A program made the position numbers and the translations under genes. Source: Archangium sp. (GTDB lineage Bacteria; Myxococcota; Myxococcia; Myxococcales; Myxococcaceae). From it: a stretch of 64,000 bases of DNA. Location: NCBI GenBank assembly GCA_030681645.1, contig JAUXRX010000027.1:1-64000 (forward strand), in the 5' to 3' direction. Shown here piece after piece: positions 1 through 8,414 of the stretch; position 1 is the stretch's first letter; each line of letters starts with the position of its first letter. The notes beneath the pieces are model-generated. The model was not told where the DNA came from. It saw only the letters and a program-made list of their open reading frames with translations, and made no database searches.

Positions 1-764
1 GGGTGCACGACGAGATTGAGGGAAGCACGCGACTCCGGGGGAATCGACAAGGGCTCGCTGTGAGCCGACGCCGAAAACCGCAGAAGGCTGCGAACGACGG
101 GACTTCGCTGGGCCCGAGAGCGCGACCTGGTGTGTTGCCTGGCTCGCAATCGCCTCGATGAGACGCGGGTTGTCAGTTCGCGCTCCTCGTGCACCTCCTG
201 ACTCAAGCGATGAGCAGGTGGGGGGTGGCCGCCTTTTCAGCGGTAACCTACCTCGCGAGAGCGGCCCCCCTGGCTCACTGACCCGAAGCCTTAATCAACA
301 CCGTCACCAGAACCGGCGTGCTGAGAGGCCTGCCCGGATCAACCCGCTCGACCCCACGGTGAGGTCACCGCGTTCTCTGTGCCCTCGAGGTGCGCGACAA
401 CGCCCGGGCCGTGAGCTCGAACACCGTCACCCGCACCCGGTTGATGCCCGCGTTGAACATCACCTCGAAGTGACGCTCGCGTAGACCGCGCGTCAGCCGC
501 CCCGTATGCCCGGCCGACACGCGCCCAAGCCCGTCAACAGGCCTGCCGCCTCAAAGTGATCGTGTACCCCGGCGGGCCGGCACATGCCCCCCTCCGACTG
601 ATTGTCGGTCAGCTGCGTTTTCGGGCGAAGACTGGCATCCGCCGCAGCATTTCTGGCACAGCGATGCTCCACTTCTGGCGCTTTCATTCTCACCACTCGA
701 GACCAGGAGCGGTTTTCACCTCCTGAATGGCGGTCAGTGCCGCCTCGACCGACATTCAGTCGGA

Positions 765-1179
765 GTGACCTTGAACAGTCGCGGGGGGCCCTCCCGTCGA
801 ATCGGCGGGAATGGCTGCTTCTCGAAGAGCGGTGAGCTGCAGGCGGCCATCGAGGACACCCGGCTCGAGGACCTGATCCTTCCTCCCCAGCTCGCACAAT
901 CACTGCAGAGCGATGTCTCGCACTTCCTCGCCAGCCGTGAGCTGTACGCGACGACCTCCTCTCGCGCGCGGCAGAGCTCACGCTGGGTTCACCTTCGCGC
1001 ACCTGAAGGAGGTGGGGCTCTCCACGCTGATGCACTGGGCAGGCGAAGGGCAGAAGGGGACGATCAGCGACGCGCTCGTTCACGTCATCGAGCAACTGAA
1101 GCAGGAGATCCTCGCGACGCCGGCGGGTCCACCGCCGCCGCCCAAGGCGAAGCCGCGCTTTCCCTGGGACTTCGGCTGA
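765..1179 (+). pseudogene. Remnant of a BCS1-like AAA ATPase gene, core deleted
   Basis: Two protein-like segments lie in different frames. The first (about 837-960) reads LEDLILPPQLAQSL followed by SDVSHFLASRELYAT. This resembles the segment just before the Walker A loop in BCS1-type AAA ATPases (an 'LPP..L...L..D...FL..RE.Y' pattern; recalled from the family, not searched). The second (about 990-1179) reads AGFTFAHLKEVGLSTLMHWA and then a helix ending IEQLKQEI. This resembles the C-terminal part of such ATPases. No Walker A, Walker B or sensor motif lies between them, so the catalytic core is absent and the frame changes. I infer an internally deleted, frameshifted relic. The family assignment is tentative. 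Confidence 0.4.
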
Positions 1180-1202
1180 AGCCGAGCGGAGTCGAGGGAC
1201 GG
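1180..1202. repeat. Family A palindromic repeat, single copy
   Basis: The core CCGAGCGGAGTCGAGGG occurs just after the stop of the ATPase remnant. It is the same core found at 7806-7865, 47499-47520 and 49351-49379, and in variant form at 54981-55002. Confidence 0.7.
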
Positions 1203-1271
1203 TGTTGCGCTTGCGTGCAGCTGCCGCCGCACGGCCCCCACGACTCACAGGCTGCGGATCTGTACGACAGC

Positions 1272-1529
1272 TCACCTGGCTTCGAGGTGAGCGAGCCGTC
1301 GTCGACGAGTGCCAGCTTTGAATGCCCCGGCAACGGCGACGACCGGCCCAATCGCGGCAGTGCTAACGGTCACACCAAGCAGCGACACAGCGGCTGCCGC
1401 GGCCTTCGCAACAGCCCCGGCCGTGATGAGGGAGTTGGCGACATCAAGAAGGAAGGGCTTCCTCTGGCTCTCAAGTCCTGGCCGAACTCGCGCGCGGCGG
1501 TAAGTCCGACCTGATACCCCGGAAGACAC
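1272..1529 (-). CDS. Possible small hydrophobic protein or fragment
   Basis: The frame encodes 85 residues from a GTG start. Its central part, VANSLITAGAVAKAAAAAVS followed by a Gly/Ala/Val-rich stretch, looks like one or two membrane-type helices, and Arg-rich ends flank it. No domain or partner gene is recognisable, and the surrounding DNA is degenerate. It may be a short membrane peptide, a fragment of a larger lost gene, or a chance frame. It is listed only because its composition differs from the noise frames around it. Confidence 0.2.
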   Translation of the reverse strand: MSSGVSGRTYRRARVRPGLESQRKPFLLDVANSLITAGAVAKAAAAAVSLLGVTVSTAAIGPVVAVAGAFKAGTRRRRLAHLEAR

Positions 1530-1580
1530 GATCCTGTGCAGGGATACAGATCGAGAGGTTGATCCGACCGTTCCTGTGAC

Positions 1581-3029
1581 TCACTTCCGTCCCGTCAACC
1601 CCTTCGTCGACGCCTCGCAGTGCTGCGCGACCACCATCGCGACCACGGCGGTGACCCGCTTCCCCGTGGGGATGTGCAGGAACTCGTTGGGCCCGTGCGC
1701 GTTCGAGTGGGGCCCAAGCACCCCGGTGATCACGAACTGCGCGCCGGGGAACTTCGCGCCCAGCATGCCCATGAAGGGAATCGAGCCGCCCTCGCCCATG
1801 TACATCGCCGGCGCGCCGAAGGCCGCCTGCGAAGCGCGCTCGAGGGCCTGGCCCAGCCACGGGCTCATCGCGGGGGCGTTCCAGCCGCTCGAGCTCTTCT
1901 CCAACTCGAAGCTCACCTTCGCCCCGTAGGGCGGGTCGGCCAGCAGCGCCTTTCGCAGCGCCTCGCCCGCGGTCTTGCCGTCAGCCGCCGGGGGAATGCG
2001 CATCGAGAGCTTCACCGCCGTGTGCGGACGCAGCACGTTGCCGGCGTCGCGCAGCGCGGGGATGCCGTCGACGCCGGTGACGGCGAGGGCGGGGCGCCAG
2101 GTGCGGTTGAGCACCAGCTCGGTGGGGTCGCTCACCACCGGCGACATGCCCTCGACGAAGGGGAACTTGTCGTAGACGGCCAGGCCCAGCACCTGCGCCG
2201 CCTTCTTCGCCTGTTCCAGCCGCTCGGGTGGAATCTCGGTGTGCAGCGCGTCGAGCTTCACCCGGCCCGAGTCCACGTCTTCGATGCGCCCGAGGAGCTG
2301 GCGCAACACCCGGAAGCTCGAGGCCACCACGCCCGACCCGTCACCGGAGTGGATGCCCTCGCGCAGCACGTCGACGCGGAGGTTGCCGCCCACCAGGCCG
2401 CGCAGCGAGGTGGTGCACCAGAGCTGCTCGTAGTTGCCGCAGCCGGAGTCGAGGCACACCACCAGCGACGGCTTGCCGATGCGGGGGAGCAGGTGCTCGA
2501 CGTAGTGCGGGAGATCGAAGCTCCCCGATTCCTCGCAGGCCTCGATCAGGATGATCGCCCGGCAGTGCGGCGTGCCCTGGTCCTGGAGCGCGCGGAGCGC
2601 CGCGAGCGAGCCGAAGAGCGCATAGCCGTCGTCGGCCCCACCGCGGCCGAAGAGCTTGTCGCCCTTGAGGACCGGCTCCCACGCGCCCAGGCCGGGTTCC
2701 CACCCGGTCATCTCGGGCTGCTTGTCGAGGTGGCCGTAGAGCAGCACCGTGTCTGCCTCGACGCCGCCACCGTCAGTGCCGGGGATCTCGATGAAGATGA
2801 GCGGGGTGCGGCCCTCGAGGCGCACGACCTCGACCGTCATGCCCTTCACCGGCTGCTGCTTCGCCCAGCCCGCGAGGAGCTGCGTCGCGGCCTCCATGTG
2901 CCCGTGCTTCGCCCAGTCGGCGTCGAACATCGGCGACTTGTTCGGAATGCGGATGTACTCGACGAGGCGCGGAACGATGTCGTCGTCCCACTGGGTGTCG
3001 ATGAAGTGCTGAAGGCGGGCGTGGTCCAT
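1581..3029 (-). CDS. M20 family zinc metallopeptidase (dipeptidase-like)
   Basis: A 482-residue M20/M25/M40-type hydrolase, expected to cleave dipeptides or N-acyl amino acids with two zinc ions. The family metal-site motifs are all visible: GHLDKQPE (H100, D102), GRGGADDG (D133), EACEESGS (the E166/E167 pair), an LDSGCGN segment (D194) and a C-terminal HSNAHGPNE. The length fits the long dipeptidase branch (carnosinase/CNDP-like) with a dimerisation lid between the two halves of the catalytic domain. There is no signal peptide, so it is probably cytoplasmic. The ATG at 3029 is the only sensible start. It is separated from the upstream leftward gene by a family B repeat, so co-transcription is uncertain. 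Substrate cannot be read from the sequence. Confidence 0.9.
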   Translation of the reverse strand: MDHARLQHFIDTQWDDDIVPRLVEYIRIPNKSPMFDADWAKHGHMEAATQLLAGWAKQQPVKGMTVEVVRLEGRTPLIFIEIPGTDGGGVEADTVLLYGHLDKQPEMTGWEPGLGAWEPVLKGDKLFGRGGADDGYALFGSLAALRALQDQGTPHCRAIILIEACEESGSFDLPHYVEHLLPRIGKPSLVVCLDSGCGNYEQLWCTTSLRGLVGGNLRVDVLREGIHSGDGSGVVASSFRVLRQLLGRIEDVDSGRVKLDALHTEIPPERLEQAKKAAQVLGLAVYDKFPFVEGMSPVVSDPTELVLNRTWRPALAVTGVDGIPALRDAGNVLRPHTAVKLSMRIPPAADGKTAGEALRKALLADPPYGAKVSFELEKSSSGWNAPAMSPWLGQALERASQAAFGAPAMYMGEGGSIPFMGMLGAKFPGAQFVITGVLGPHSNAHGPNEFLHIPTGKRVTAVVAMVVAQHCEASTKGLTGRK

Positions 3030-3059
3030 GGGCGACTCCTTATCCTGTGCGCCTCGAGT

Positions 3060-3106
3060 TGGTTTGCCCTCTCGCCGACCCGCTCCCCCTCGGGGAGAGG
3101 GAGACC
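3060..3106. repeat. Family B palindromic repeat in a tandem gene gap
   Basis: The arms CTCCCC and GGGGAG with a three-base loop lie at 3083-3097, followed by AGGGAGACC. The flanks (CCCTCTCGCCGACC) resemble other family B copies at 16037-16064 and 47281-47307. The element fills the gap between two leftward genes, and could act as a hairpin attenuator or RNA-stability element. Confidence 0.6.
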
Positions 3107-3107
3107 A

Positions 3108-4451
3108 TCAGAGGAGCTTCATCAACTCGGCCAGCGCGCCGGCCCGCGTGGGCGCCATCTCACCGGCCGCCTTCGCGATCGCGATCATCGGCTCGCGCGG
3201 CTGCAGCGAGAGGAACATGCGTGGGCTGATGGTGGCGTCCCACATGCTGCGCGCTTCCAGCAGCCCCTTCATCAACCGCGCCTCACCCATCATCACGTAG
3301 AGGTAGTCGGCCACCGGTGACGGCGTGATGTCGAAGCTCGAGGTGGTGGCGCGCCCGCCCTGCAGCAGCTGCCGCAGCACGGGATCGAGCAGGTCCTCGC
3401 GCTCGACCGCAGGCGAGGGGATGAACTGCTCGAGCCGCTTCATGTTCGCGCCCGGCGTCTCGGGCGTGCCGCCGATGAAGTAGGGCAGGGGTGCGTCTCC
3501 GCCGGACTCCGAGGCCAGCGCCTCGATCACCGACGACGAGTACAGCTTGCAGCGCATGTAGCGAACCGCGAGCTGGATGTTGTTGGCCGCCGCCGCGATG
3601 CGCTTGGCGTGCTCCTCGGCCGACGGTTCGCCGCCCCAGGTGTGGAACACCCGCTCGGCGGGGAGCTTGCTCAGGAAGCCCTCCATCTTCATCAGCGCCA
3701 CCCGGTAGTCGCGGATGCTGTACGTGGTGGGCGTGTGAAGGGCCGGGTTCGTCTCGGGCAGCAGCTTCCAGGTGTTGTCGAGGAAGCGCGCGGGATCGGG
3801 GTCGGCGAAGTTGCCCACGTCGTTGTTCGACAGCCGCGTGGCCCGGCGCACCATCACGCCGATCTCCTCGGGCTTCATGCCCAGCGCGGTGAGCCGATCT
3901 CGCAGCGCGACCGCCTCGCCGTCACGGAACGGAATGCTCGCCTCGATGCACGCCACCACCGCGAGGATCTGCTCTCGGGTGAGCACGCCCTCCAGCTCCT
4001 TGGCCGCCACCAGCCCGCTCGCCAGCTCGTTCAACCCGGTGAAGGGCGTGAGCACCTGGCCCGGGGTGTAGCCGAACACCGCCAGCACGTCGGCCGCGGT
4101 CGGGTCCGTTCCGCAGTGCGGCAAGAGCTTCCACCCGTGCTCGCTGGTGTCGCGCGCCACCAGCGGGCGGAGCAGCTCGGCGTAGTGGGTGGGCACGTCG
4201 AGGTCGACCTGCACGTAGACGATGTCGTGGTACAGCGCGGCGATCGTCTCGAGCGCGTCGGAGTCGCGCACCAGCTCGAGCACGTGCTGGTGGGTGTGAA
4301 ACTCGCGGGCCCGCGACGACAGCGCCTGGTGCACGGCGACCGCCCAGCGCTCGACGAAGAGCGGTGGCACACCGAGCCCCAGCGCCTCGACCGCGCGTGA
4401 GTAGGTTTCGATGATGCGGTGGACGGGGGAAAGCCCCAACTCCTCGGCCAT
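3108..4451 (-). CDS. HD-domain-like protein of unknown function
   Basis: A 447-residue soluble protein. The N-terminal 130 residues contain FHTHQHVLEL (H52, H54, H56) and, about twenty residues on, ALYHDIVYVQVD (H75, D76). This His...His-Asp spacing is typical of HD phosphohydrolases and of the 'predicted metal-dependent HD superfamily' proteins that have an HxxHxxxxL helix. The rest (from about residue 140) is helical, with no motif I recognise; it includes TRLSNNDVGNF and a Tyr/Arg-rich segment. Known HD proteins hydrolyse nucleotides or cyclic dinucleotides, but the substrate here is not inferable. A start at 4451 places it head to head with the FAH gene, with an 89-base gap. The M20 peptidase follows downstream in the same orientation. 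Confidence 0.6.
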   Translation of the reverse strand: MAEELGLSPVHRIIETYSRAVEALGLGVPPLFVERWAVAVHQALSSRAREFHTHQHVLELVRDSDALETIAALYHDIVYVQVDLDVPTHYAELLRPLVARDTSEHGWKLLPHCGTDPTAADVLAVFGYTPGQVLTPFTGLNELASGLVAAKELEGVLTREQILAVVACIEASIPFRDGEAVALRDRLTALGMKPEEIGVMVRRATRLSNNDVGNFADPDPARFLDNTWKLLPETNPALHTPTTYSIRDYRVALMKMEGFLSKLPAERVFHTWGGEPSAEEHAKRIAAAANNIQLAVRYMRCKLYSSSVIEALASESGGDAPLPYFIGGTPETPGANMKRLEQFIPSPAVEREDLLDPVLRQLLQGGRATTSSFDITPSPVADYLYVMMGEARLMKGLLEARSMWDATISPRMFLSLQPREPMIAIAKAAGEMAPTRAGALAELMKLL

Positions 4452-4540
4452 GAGCCAGCACAGCGTAGGCCCCCCCGGGGGCCGGGCAAGGCTTTTCCCG
4501 GCACTTGACTTGGGCGGCCCGCCCCGGTGAAGCGGGCCCC

Positions 4541-5521
4541 ATGAAGCTCGCGACCTTGCGCACGGGAAGCCGCGACGGCTCCCTACTTGTGGTGAAGAGG
4601 GATCTCTCGGCCTGGACCACCGCTACAGGCGTGTCGCCCACGCTGCAGGCTGCGCTCGACCGGTGGGACGAGGTCGAGCCGAAGCTCCGCGCGCTGTCGG
4701 ACCAGCTCGAGTCAGGGGCGGTGAAGGGCGAGCCCTTCGACGCCAGCAAGCTGATGGCGCCGCTGCCCCGCGCCTACGAGTGGGTCGACGGGTCGGCGTA
4801 CCTCAATCACGTCATCCTGGTGCGCAAGGCGCGCAAGGCCGAGCCGCCGCCCACGCTCAAGACCGATCCCCTCGTCTACCAGGGCGGCTCGTCCGAGATG
4901 CTGGGCCCCACCCAGGACATCGTGGCCCGCGACGAGAAGTTCGGCGTCGACTTCGAGTCGGAGGTCGCCGTCGTGCTCGGCGACACCCCCATGGGCACCA
5001 CCTCGGCCGACGCGGGGAAGTACGTGCGGCTGCTGATGCTGGTCAACGACGTCACCTTGCGAAACCTCATCCCCGACGAGCTGGCCAAGGGCTTCGGCTT
5101 CTTCCAGGGCAAGCCGGCGAGCGCGTTCTCACCCGTGGCCGTGACGCCCGACGAGCTGGGTGGTGCGTGGAAGGAAGGCCGCGTGCACCTCACCCTGCAG
5201 ACCTGGCTCAACGGCGCGCTGGTGGGCGACACCCAGGCGGGCCCCGAGATGCACTTCAGCTTCTTCGACCTGATGCAGCACATCTGCAAGACGCGGAACT
5301 TCACCGCTGGCACCATTCTCGGCAGCGGCACCGTGTCGAACGAGGAGCGCGCCCGCGGCATCTCGTGCCTCGCCGAGGTGCGGATGATCGAGACCATCGA
5401 GGCTGGGGCTCCGAAGACCCCCTTCATGAAGAACGGTGACCGGGTGGAGATTGAAATGAAGGACGCGAGCGGCAAGAGCGTCTTCGGACGCATCGATCAG
5501 AAGGTGCGCATCACCGGCTGA
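4541..5521 (+). CDS. Fumarylacetoacetate hydrolase (FAH) family protein
   Basis: A 326-residue FAH-fold enzyme; relatives cleave carbon-carbon bonds in acylpyruvates or decarboxylate oxaloacetate using Mg/Ca. The C-terminal two thirds carry the family landmarks: a metal-binding acidic cluster in GVDFESEVAVVLG, NDVTLRNLIPDE, GFGFFQGKPASAF and the late GTILGSGTVSNEE glycine motif. An N-terminal domain of about 90 residues precedes the catalytic domain, as in the bacterial two-domain FAH proteins. An upstream in-frame TTG at 4505 also opens the frame. I chose the ATG at 4541 because the family N-terminus (KLATLRTGSRDG) begins there. No tyrosine-degradation genes are adjacent, so fumarylacetoacetase itself is not established. 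Confidence 0.88.
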   Translation: MKLATLRTGSRDGSLLVVKRDLSAWTTATGVSPTLQAALDRWDEVEPKLRALSDQLESGAVKGEPFDASKLMAPLPRAYEWVDGSAYLNHVILVRKARKAEPPPTLKTDPLVYQGGSSEMLGPTQDIVARDEKFGVDFESEVAVVLGDTPMGTTSADAGKYVRLLMLVNDVTLRNLIPDELAKGFGFFQGKPASAFSPVAVTPDELGGAWKEGRVHLTLQTWLNGALVGDTQAGPEMHFSFFDLMQHICKTRNFTAGTILGSGTVSNEERARGISCLAEVRMIETIEAGAPKTPFMKNGDRVEIEMKDASGKSVFGRIDQKVRITG

Positions 5522-5547
5522 GCGCCAGTGGTAGCTTCAGGCGACTG

Positions 5548-6813
5548 ATGAGCCATTCCCTCGAGTTCGAGTTTCTCGGCGACGACAGCGATGGGCAGTT
5601 CGTCCCCGTCGGCGGTCCCCTCGCGCAGCTCCGCAACCTCCTCGCCCGGCAAGAAGTCGACAGCGCCGTCAGGCTCTATGAGGAGACGGGCTCGTCTGCA
5701 CGGAACGGCCTGGTGCAGGAAGCCGTGGCCGCGTCGTTCGACCTGAAGAAGTCGATCGCGCTCATGTTCAAGAAGGCCCGCGACTTCGCCGCCGCGGGCG
5801 AGGTGTACGCCGCCTGCAAGCTCGACGCGGAGGCCGCGCCCTGCTTCGAGCAGGCCAACGACTTCGTGCGCGCCGCGGACGCGTGGAAGCGGCTGGGAGA
5901 GATCATCAAGGCCGCTGCCGCCTACGAGCGAGCGGGCCGCATCGACGACGCGGTGGCGCTGTACGGCCAGGCGGGCTCGAAGGAGCAGATGGCCGAGGCG
6001 CTCGCCCGCGGTGGAAAGTACGAGGCCGCCGCCGGCCTCTACCGCGACCTGGGCAACCTGCACGCCGAGGTCGAGACGCTACGCACCGCCGTCGCGACCA
6101 ACCCCGGCGCGATCGCGCCCACCATGCGCCTGGCCGAGCTGATGACCAACCACGGCCACGCGCCGCGCGCGGTCGAGTTGCTGATGGCCTGCGTGCGCTC
6201 GTCCGAGGCGGCGCGCAACGACGGTACGCTGCTCGAGTACCTGGCCCGGTTGCTGGAATCGACCGACAACGCCGCCGCCGCCGTGAAGGTGCGCGCGCGC
6301 ATTCCCGCCGCGCCCGCGAAGGGCCCCCAGCCCATCCCCGTGTTGCGCGCGGCCCTGCCCATGCCCACCGCCACCCCCGGCGGCGACGCGTACGGCTTCC
6401 TCAAGGCGCTGCCGATGTTCGCCGACCTCGCGCTCGAGGACATGCGCTCGCTCTTTCGCGTGTGCGTGCAGCACGGCTTCGGCGTGGGGCAGAACCTGAT
6501 CGAGCCGGGCCAGGCGGGCCGTGGGCTCTTCGTCATCGTCGACGGCCAGGTCGAGGTGTTCAGCGGCATCGGCCCCGACTCGCGGCTGCTCAACACCCTG
6601 GGCGTGGGCGGCTACGTGGGGGAAATCTCCCTGCTCCTCGACGGCCCCACCTCGGCGCGCGTCACCGCGCGCACCCCGGTCAAGGCGCTCTTCATCTCCC
6701 GTGAAGCCTTCAAGCAGTACGTCTTCAGCACGCCCACCGCGGCGATGCGCATCTACCGGTTGTTCAGCAGCAACCTCGCAGAACGTGTCCGCACGCTCTC
6801 CGCGGGGCGGTAA
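5548..6813 (+). CDS. TPR-like protein with C-terminal cyclic-nucleotide-binding domain
   Basis: A 421-residue cytoplasmic protein. Residues about 20-260 are a solenoid of TPR-like helix pairs rich in Ala (for example YERAGRIDDAVALYGQAG and ARGGKYEAAAGLYRDLGN). An Ala/Pro linker follows to about residue 285. The rest is a Crp-type cNMP-binding barrel with GFGVGQNLIEPGQAGRGLFV, a phosphate-binding-cassette segment GYVGEISLLLDGPTSARVTA and a closing helix. There is no DNA-binding HTH after the barrel, so it is a sensor or scaffold rather than a Crp-like regulator. It starts 26 bases after the FAH stop. The nucleotide cyclase follows only 15 bases downstream, which suggests that the cyclase makes the ligand this protein reads. 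Confidence 0.85.
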   Translation: MSHSLEFEFLGDDSDGQFVPVGGPLAQLRNLLARQEVDSAVRLYEETGSSARNGLVQEAVAASFDLKKSIALMFKKARDFAAAGEVYAACKLDAEAAPCFEQANDFVRAADAWKRLGEIIKAAAAYERAGRIDDAVALYGQAGSKEQMAEALARGGKYEAAAGLYRDLGNLHAEVETLRTAVATNPGAIAPTMRLAELMTNHGHAPRAVELLMACVRSSEAARNDGTLLEYLARLLESTDNAAAAVKVRARIPAAPAKGPQPIPVLRAALPMPTATPGGDAYGFLKALPMFADLALEDMRSLFRVCVQHGFGVGQNLIEPGQAGRGLFVIVDGQVEVFSGIGPDSRLLNTLGVGGYVGEISLLLDGPTSARVTARTPVKALFISREAFKQYVFSTPTAAMRIYRLFSSNLAERVRTLSAGR

Positions 6814-6828
6814 TCTGTCAGGGTCCTC

Positions 6829-7803
6829 GTGAAGAACCTCGAAGAGCTCGCAGAGCAGTTGTCGATGACGGAGCTCATCCGCCTGCAGGACGTGTTGTCG
6901 AAGGCGATCGTCCGGCGCTTCGAGAAGCGGCTCGCGCTCGTGTTCAGCGACGTGGTCGGCTCGACGCCGTACTTCGCGCACTTCGGTGACGAGGCGGGCC
7001 GCAAGCTGCAGCAGCGCCACTACGATCTCGTCAACGCCGCCATCGGCCCCGAGGGCGGCCGGGTGGTGGACACGGCGGGCGACGGCGTCTTCCTCTGCTT
7101 CGAGAGCGTCACCGCCGCGGCGCGCGCCATGGTGGGGCTGCAGCGCTCGATCGTCCGCGACAACGACTCGCGCGCGGCCGAGCACCGGCTCAACCTGCGC
7201 ATCGGCATCCACGTGGGGCCGGTGTTGACCGACGGCGTGCTGGTCTCGGGCGACGCGGTGAACTTCTGCAGCCGCGTGGCGGGCTCGGCGGGCTCGGGCG
7301 AGCTGCGGTTGTCGCTGGCCGCGTACTCCGAGCTGACCGAGCTCGAGCTGCGCCTTCGCAGCCGGCGTCAGCGCGCGGTCGAGCTCAAGGGCGTCGACAA
7401 GCCTCAGGAGCTCTTCACGCTGGACTGGCTCGACGCCAACACCTTCCCCAGCAAGGTGCGCTTCGAGGACGGCACCGAGCACCGGCTGCCCCCGCTCGAC
7501 GTCATCCGCTTCGGGCGGCTGCGCGAGCAGGATGGCGCGACGGCGAACGACGTGGTGATCACCGTGTCAGATCAGACGCTGCAGAGCCGGATCAGCCGGT
7601 GGCACTTCGAGCTGCACCGGCGCGCGGACGGCTTCATGCTGCGCTCGGTGTCGACCAGCACCACCGAGATCGACGGGCGCGCCGTGGCCCGCGGTGAAGA
7701 GGTGGTGGTGCGGCCGGGCGCGAAGGTGAAGCTCGGCGGGGCGATCACGCTCGAGTTCGCGTCGGAGGATTTTTCGCAGGAGATGACGCTGCTGCCGACG
7801 TAG
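6829..7803 (+). CDS. Class III adenylate/guanylate cyclase with FHA domain
   Basis: A 324-residue soluble enzyme predicted to make cAMP or cGMP. The cyclase homology domain spans about residues 30-205: the metal Asp in VFSDVVGSTPYF, the second Asp in DTAGDGVFLCF, and the transition-state Asn/Arg pair in GDAVNFCSRVAG. Residues about 210-318 form an FHA domain (VIRFGRLREQ, SRISRWHFELHRRADGFML), which would bind phosphothreonine. A short N-terminal helix (ELAEQLSMTELIRLQDVL) precedes the catalytic domain. The start is GTG, 15 bases after the TPR/cNMP-sensor gene. The FHA position implies Ser/Thr kinase control, which is common in myxobacteria, but no kinase is in the window. Confidence 0.9.
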   Translation: MKNLEELAEQLSMTELIRLQDVLSKAIVRRFEKRLALVFSDVVGSTPYFAHFGDEAGRKLQQRHYDLVNAAIGPEGGRVVDTAGDGVFLCFESVTAAARAMVGLQRSIVRDNDSRAAEHRLNLRIGIHVGPVLTDGVLVSGDAVNFCSRVAGSAGSGELRLSLAAYSELTELELRLRSRRQRAVELKGVDKPQELFTLDWLDANTFPSKVRFEDGTEHRLPPLDVIRFGRLREQDGATANDVVITVSDQTLQSRISRWHFELHRRADGFMLRSVSTSTTEIDGRAVARGEEVVVRPGAKVKLGGAITLEFASEDFSQEMTLLPT

Positions 7804-7805
7804 GT

Positions 7806-7865
7806 CCCTCGACTCCGCTCGGAACGAGCGGCTGGGCCCCCGCTCACCCCGAGCGGAGTCGAGGG
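7806..7865. repeat. Family A inverted repeat at a convergent gene junction
   Basis: The arms CCCTCGACTCCGCTCGG (7806-7822) and CCGAGCGGAGTCGAGGG (7849-7865) are perfect 17-base reverse complements around a 26-base loop. They fill the gap between the convergent cyclase and Gre-like genes. The position suits a bidirectional terminator or 3'-end stabiliser, although there is no T-run. Confidence 0.85.
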
Positions 7866-7877
7866 GTGCACCACACG

Positions 7878-8330
7878 TCACGCCGCGAAGACGATGTCCC
7901 ACTCGGCGAGCTCGCCCTTCACCATCACCTCGACCACGTCGCCGACCTTCTTCCCCAGCAGCCCCTTGCCGATGGGCGAGCCGGGCGTGACCACGTGGAG
8001 AAACCCGTCACCGCCGGGGCCGGTGAGCTCTTCGCCTGCGCCGGCCGGGGCCATGAAGAGCGTCTTGGCGCCTTCGCCATCTTCCAGCTCGACCAGCGCG
8101 CCCAGCCCGATGCGCTCGCCCCTGCGCAGGGGCACCGGCTTGAAGTCGGTGACCGCTTCCCACGCGGCCTGGGCGGCCTCGAGCCGGGTGCGGGTGGCGG
8201 CGGCGAGGTTGACCGCGCGAGGGGCGCCCGTCTTCGCGTCGAGGCGCGCGTCTTCGGCCGCGCGCAGGGCCTGCTCGTAGATGCGCTTGAGCTTCTCCGC
8301 GAGCTGTCCAGTGAGGAACACCTTGTCCAT
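7878..8330 (-). CDS. GreA/GreB-family transcription elongation factor
   Basis: A 150-residue protein. The C-terminal half carries the Gre FKBP-like domain signature HVVTPGSPIGKGLLGKKVGD followed by DVVEVMVKGE. The N-terminal about 75 residues (LAEKLKRIYEQALRAAEDAR and LAAATRTRLEAAQAAWEAV) form the two-helix coiled coil that enters the RNA polymerase secondary channel. It is slightly shorter than GreA (about 158), and the canonical GreA opening sequence is missing. It may therefore be a Gre paralogue with anti-Gre or Rnk-like behaviour rather than the housekeeping factor. It is divergent from the Ig-repeat gene and convergent with the cyclase. Confidence 0.82.
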   Translation of the reverse strand: MDKVFLTGQLAEKLKRIYEQALRAAEDARLDAKTGAPRAVNLAAATRTRLEAAQAAWEAVTDFKPVPLRRGERIGLGALVELEDGEGAKTLFMAPAGAGEELTGPGGDGFLHVVTPGSPIGKGLLGKKVGDVVEVMVKGELAEWDIVFAA

Positions 8331-8414
8331 GCCATGAGGCTAAGTCGTCGGCACCCACCCTCAAGAAATCAGCCCCGGGATTGAAGGCAGCGGGCAGATG
8401 GGCCAAAGGGACCC

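Larger units (their letters stand above)
1..1580. other. Degenerate region without an intact gene
   Basis: No reading frame in this stretch shows a convincing complete protein. The frames that are open have the Arg/Pro/Ser-rich composition of chance frames in GC-rich DNA, and they overlap on both strands. One frame open from base 1 stops at 61-63 and could be the tail of a gene outside the window, but nothing in it is recognisable. The remnant of an AAA ATPase gene (about 765-1179) and a family A palindromic repeat (about 1180-1202) are listed separately. The appearance is that of decayed coding sequence at the edge of an otherwise compact, well-annotated neighbourhood. Confidence 0.5.

Noticed and set aside
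1620..3320. Long plus-strand frame of 566 codons opposite the M20 peptidase
   Set aside because: It is Arg/His/Ala/Glu-rich with no motif; the antisense frame carries the full set of M20 metal ligands.
4505..4540. In-frame TTG upstream start for the FAH gene
   Set aside because: It adds 12 residues of non-family sequence; the ATG at 4541 begins the conserved N-terminus.
6079..7482. Minus-strand frame of 467 codons opposite the cyclase and sensor genes
   Set aside because: It is Arg/Ala/Glu/His-rich without motif and spans two well-supported genes.
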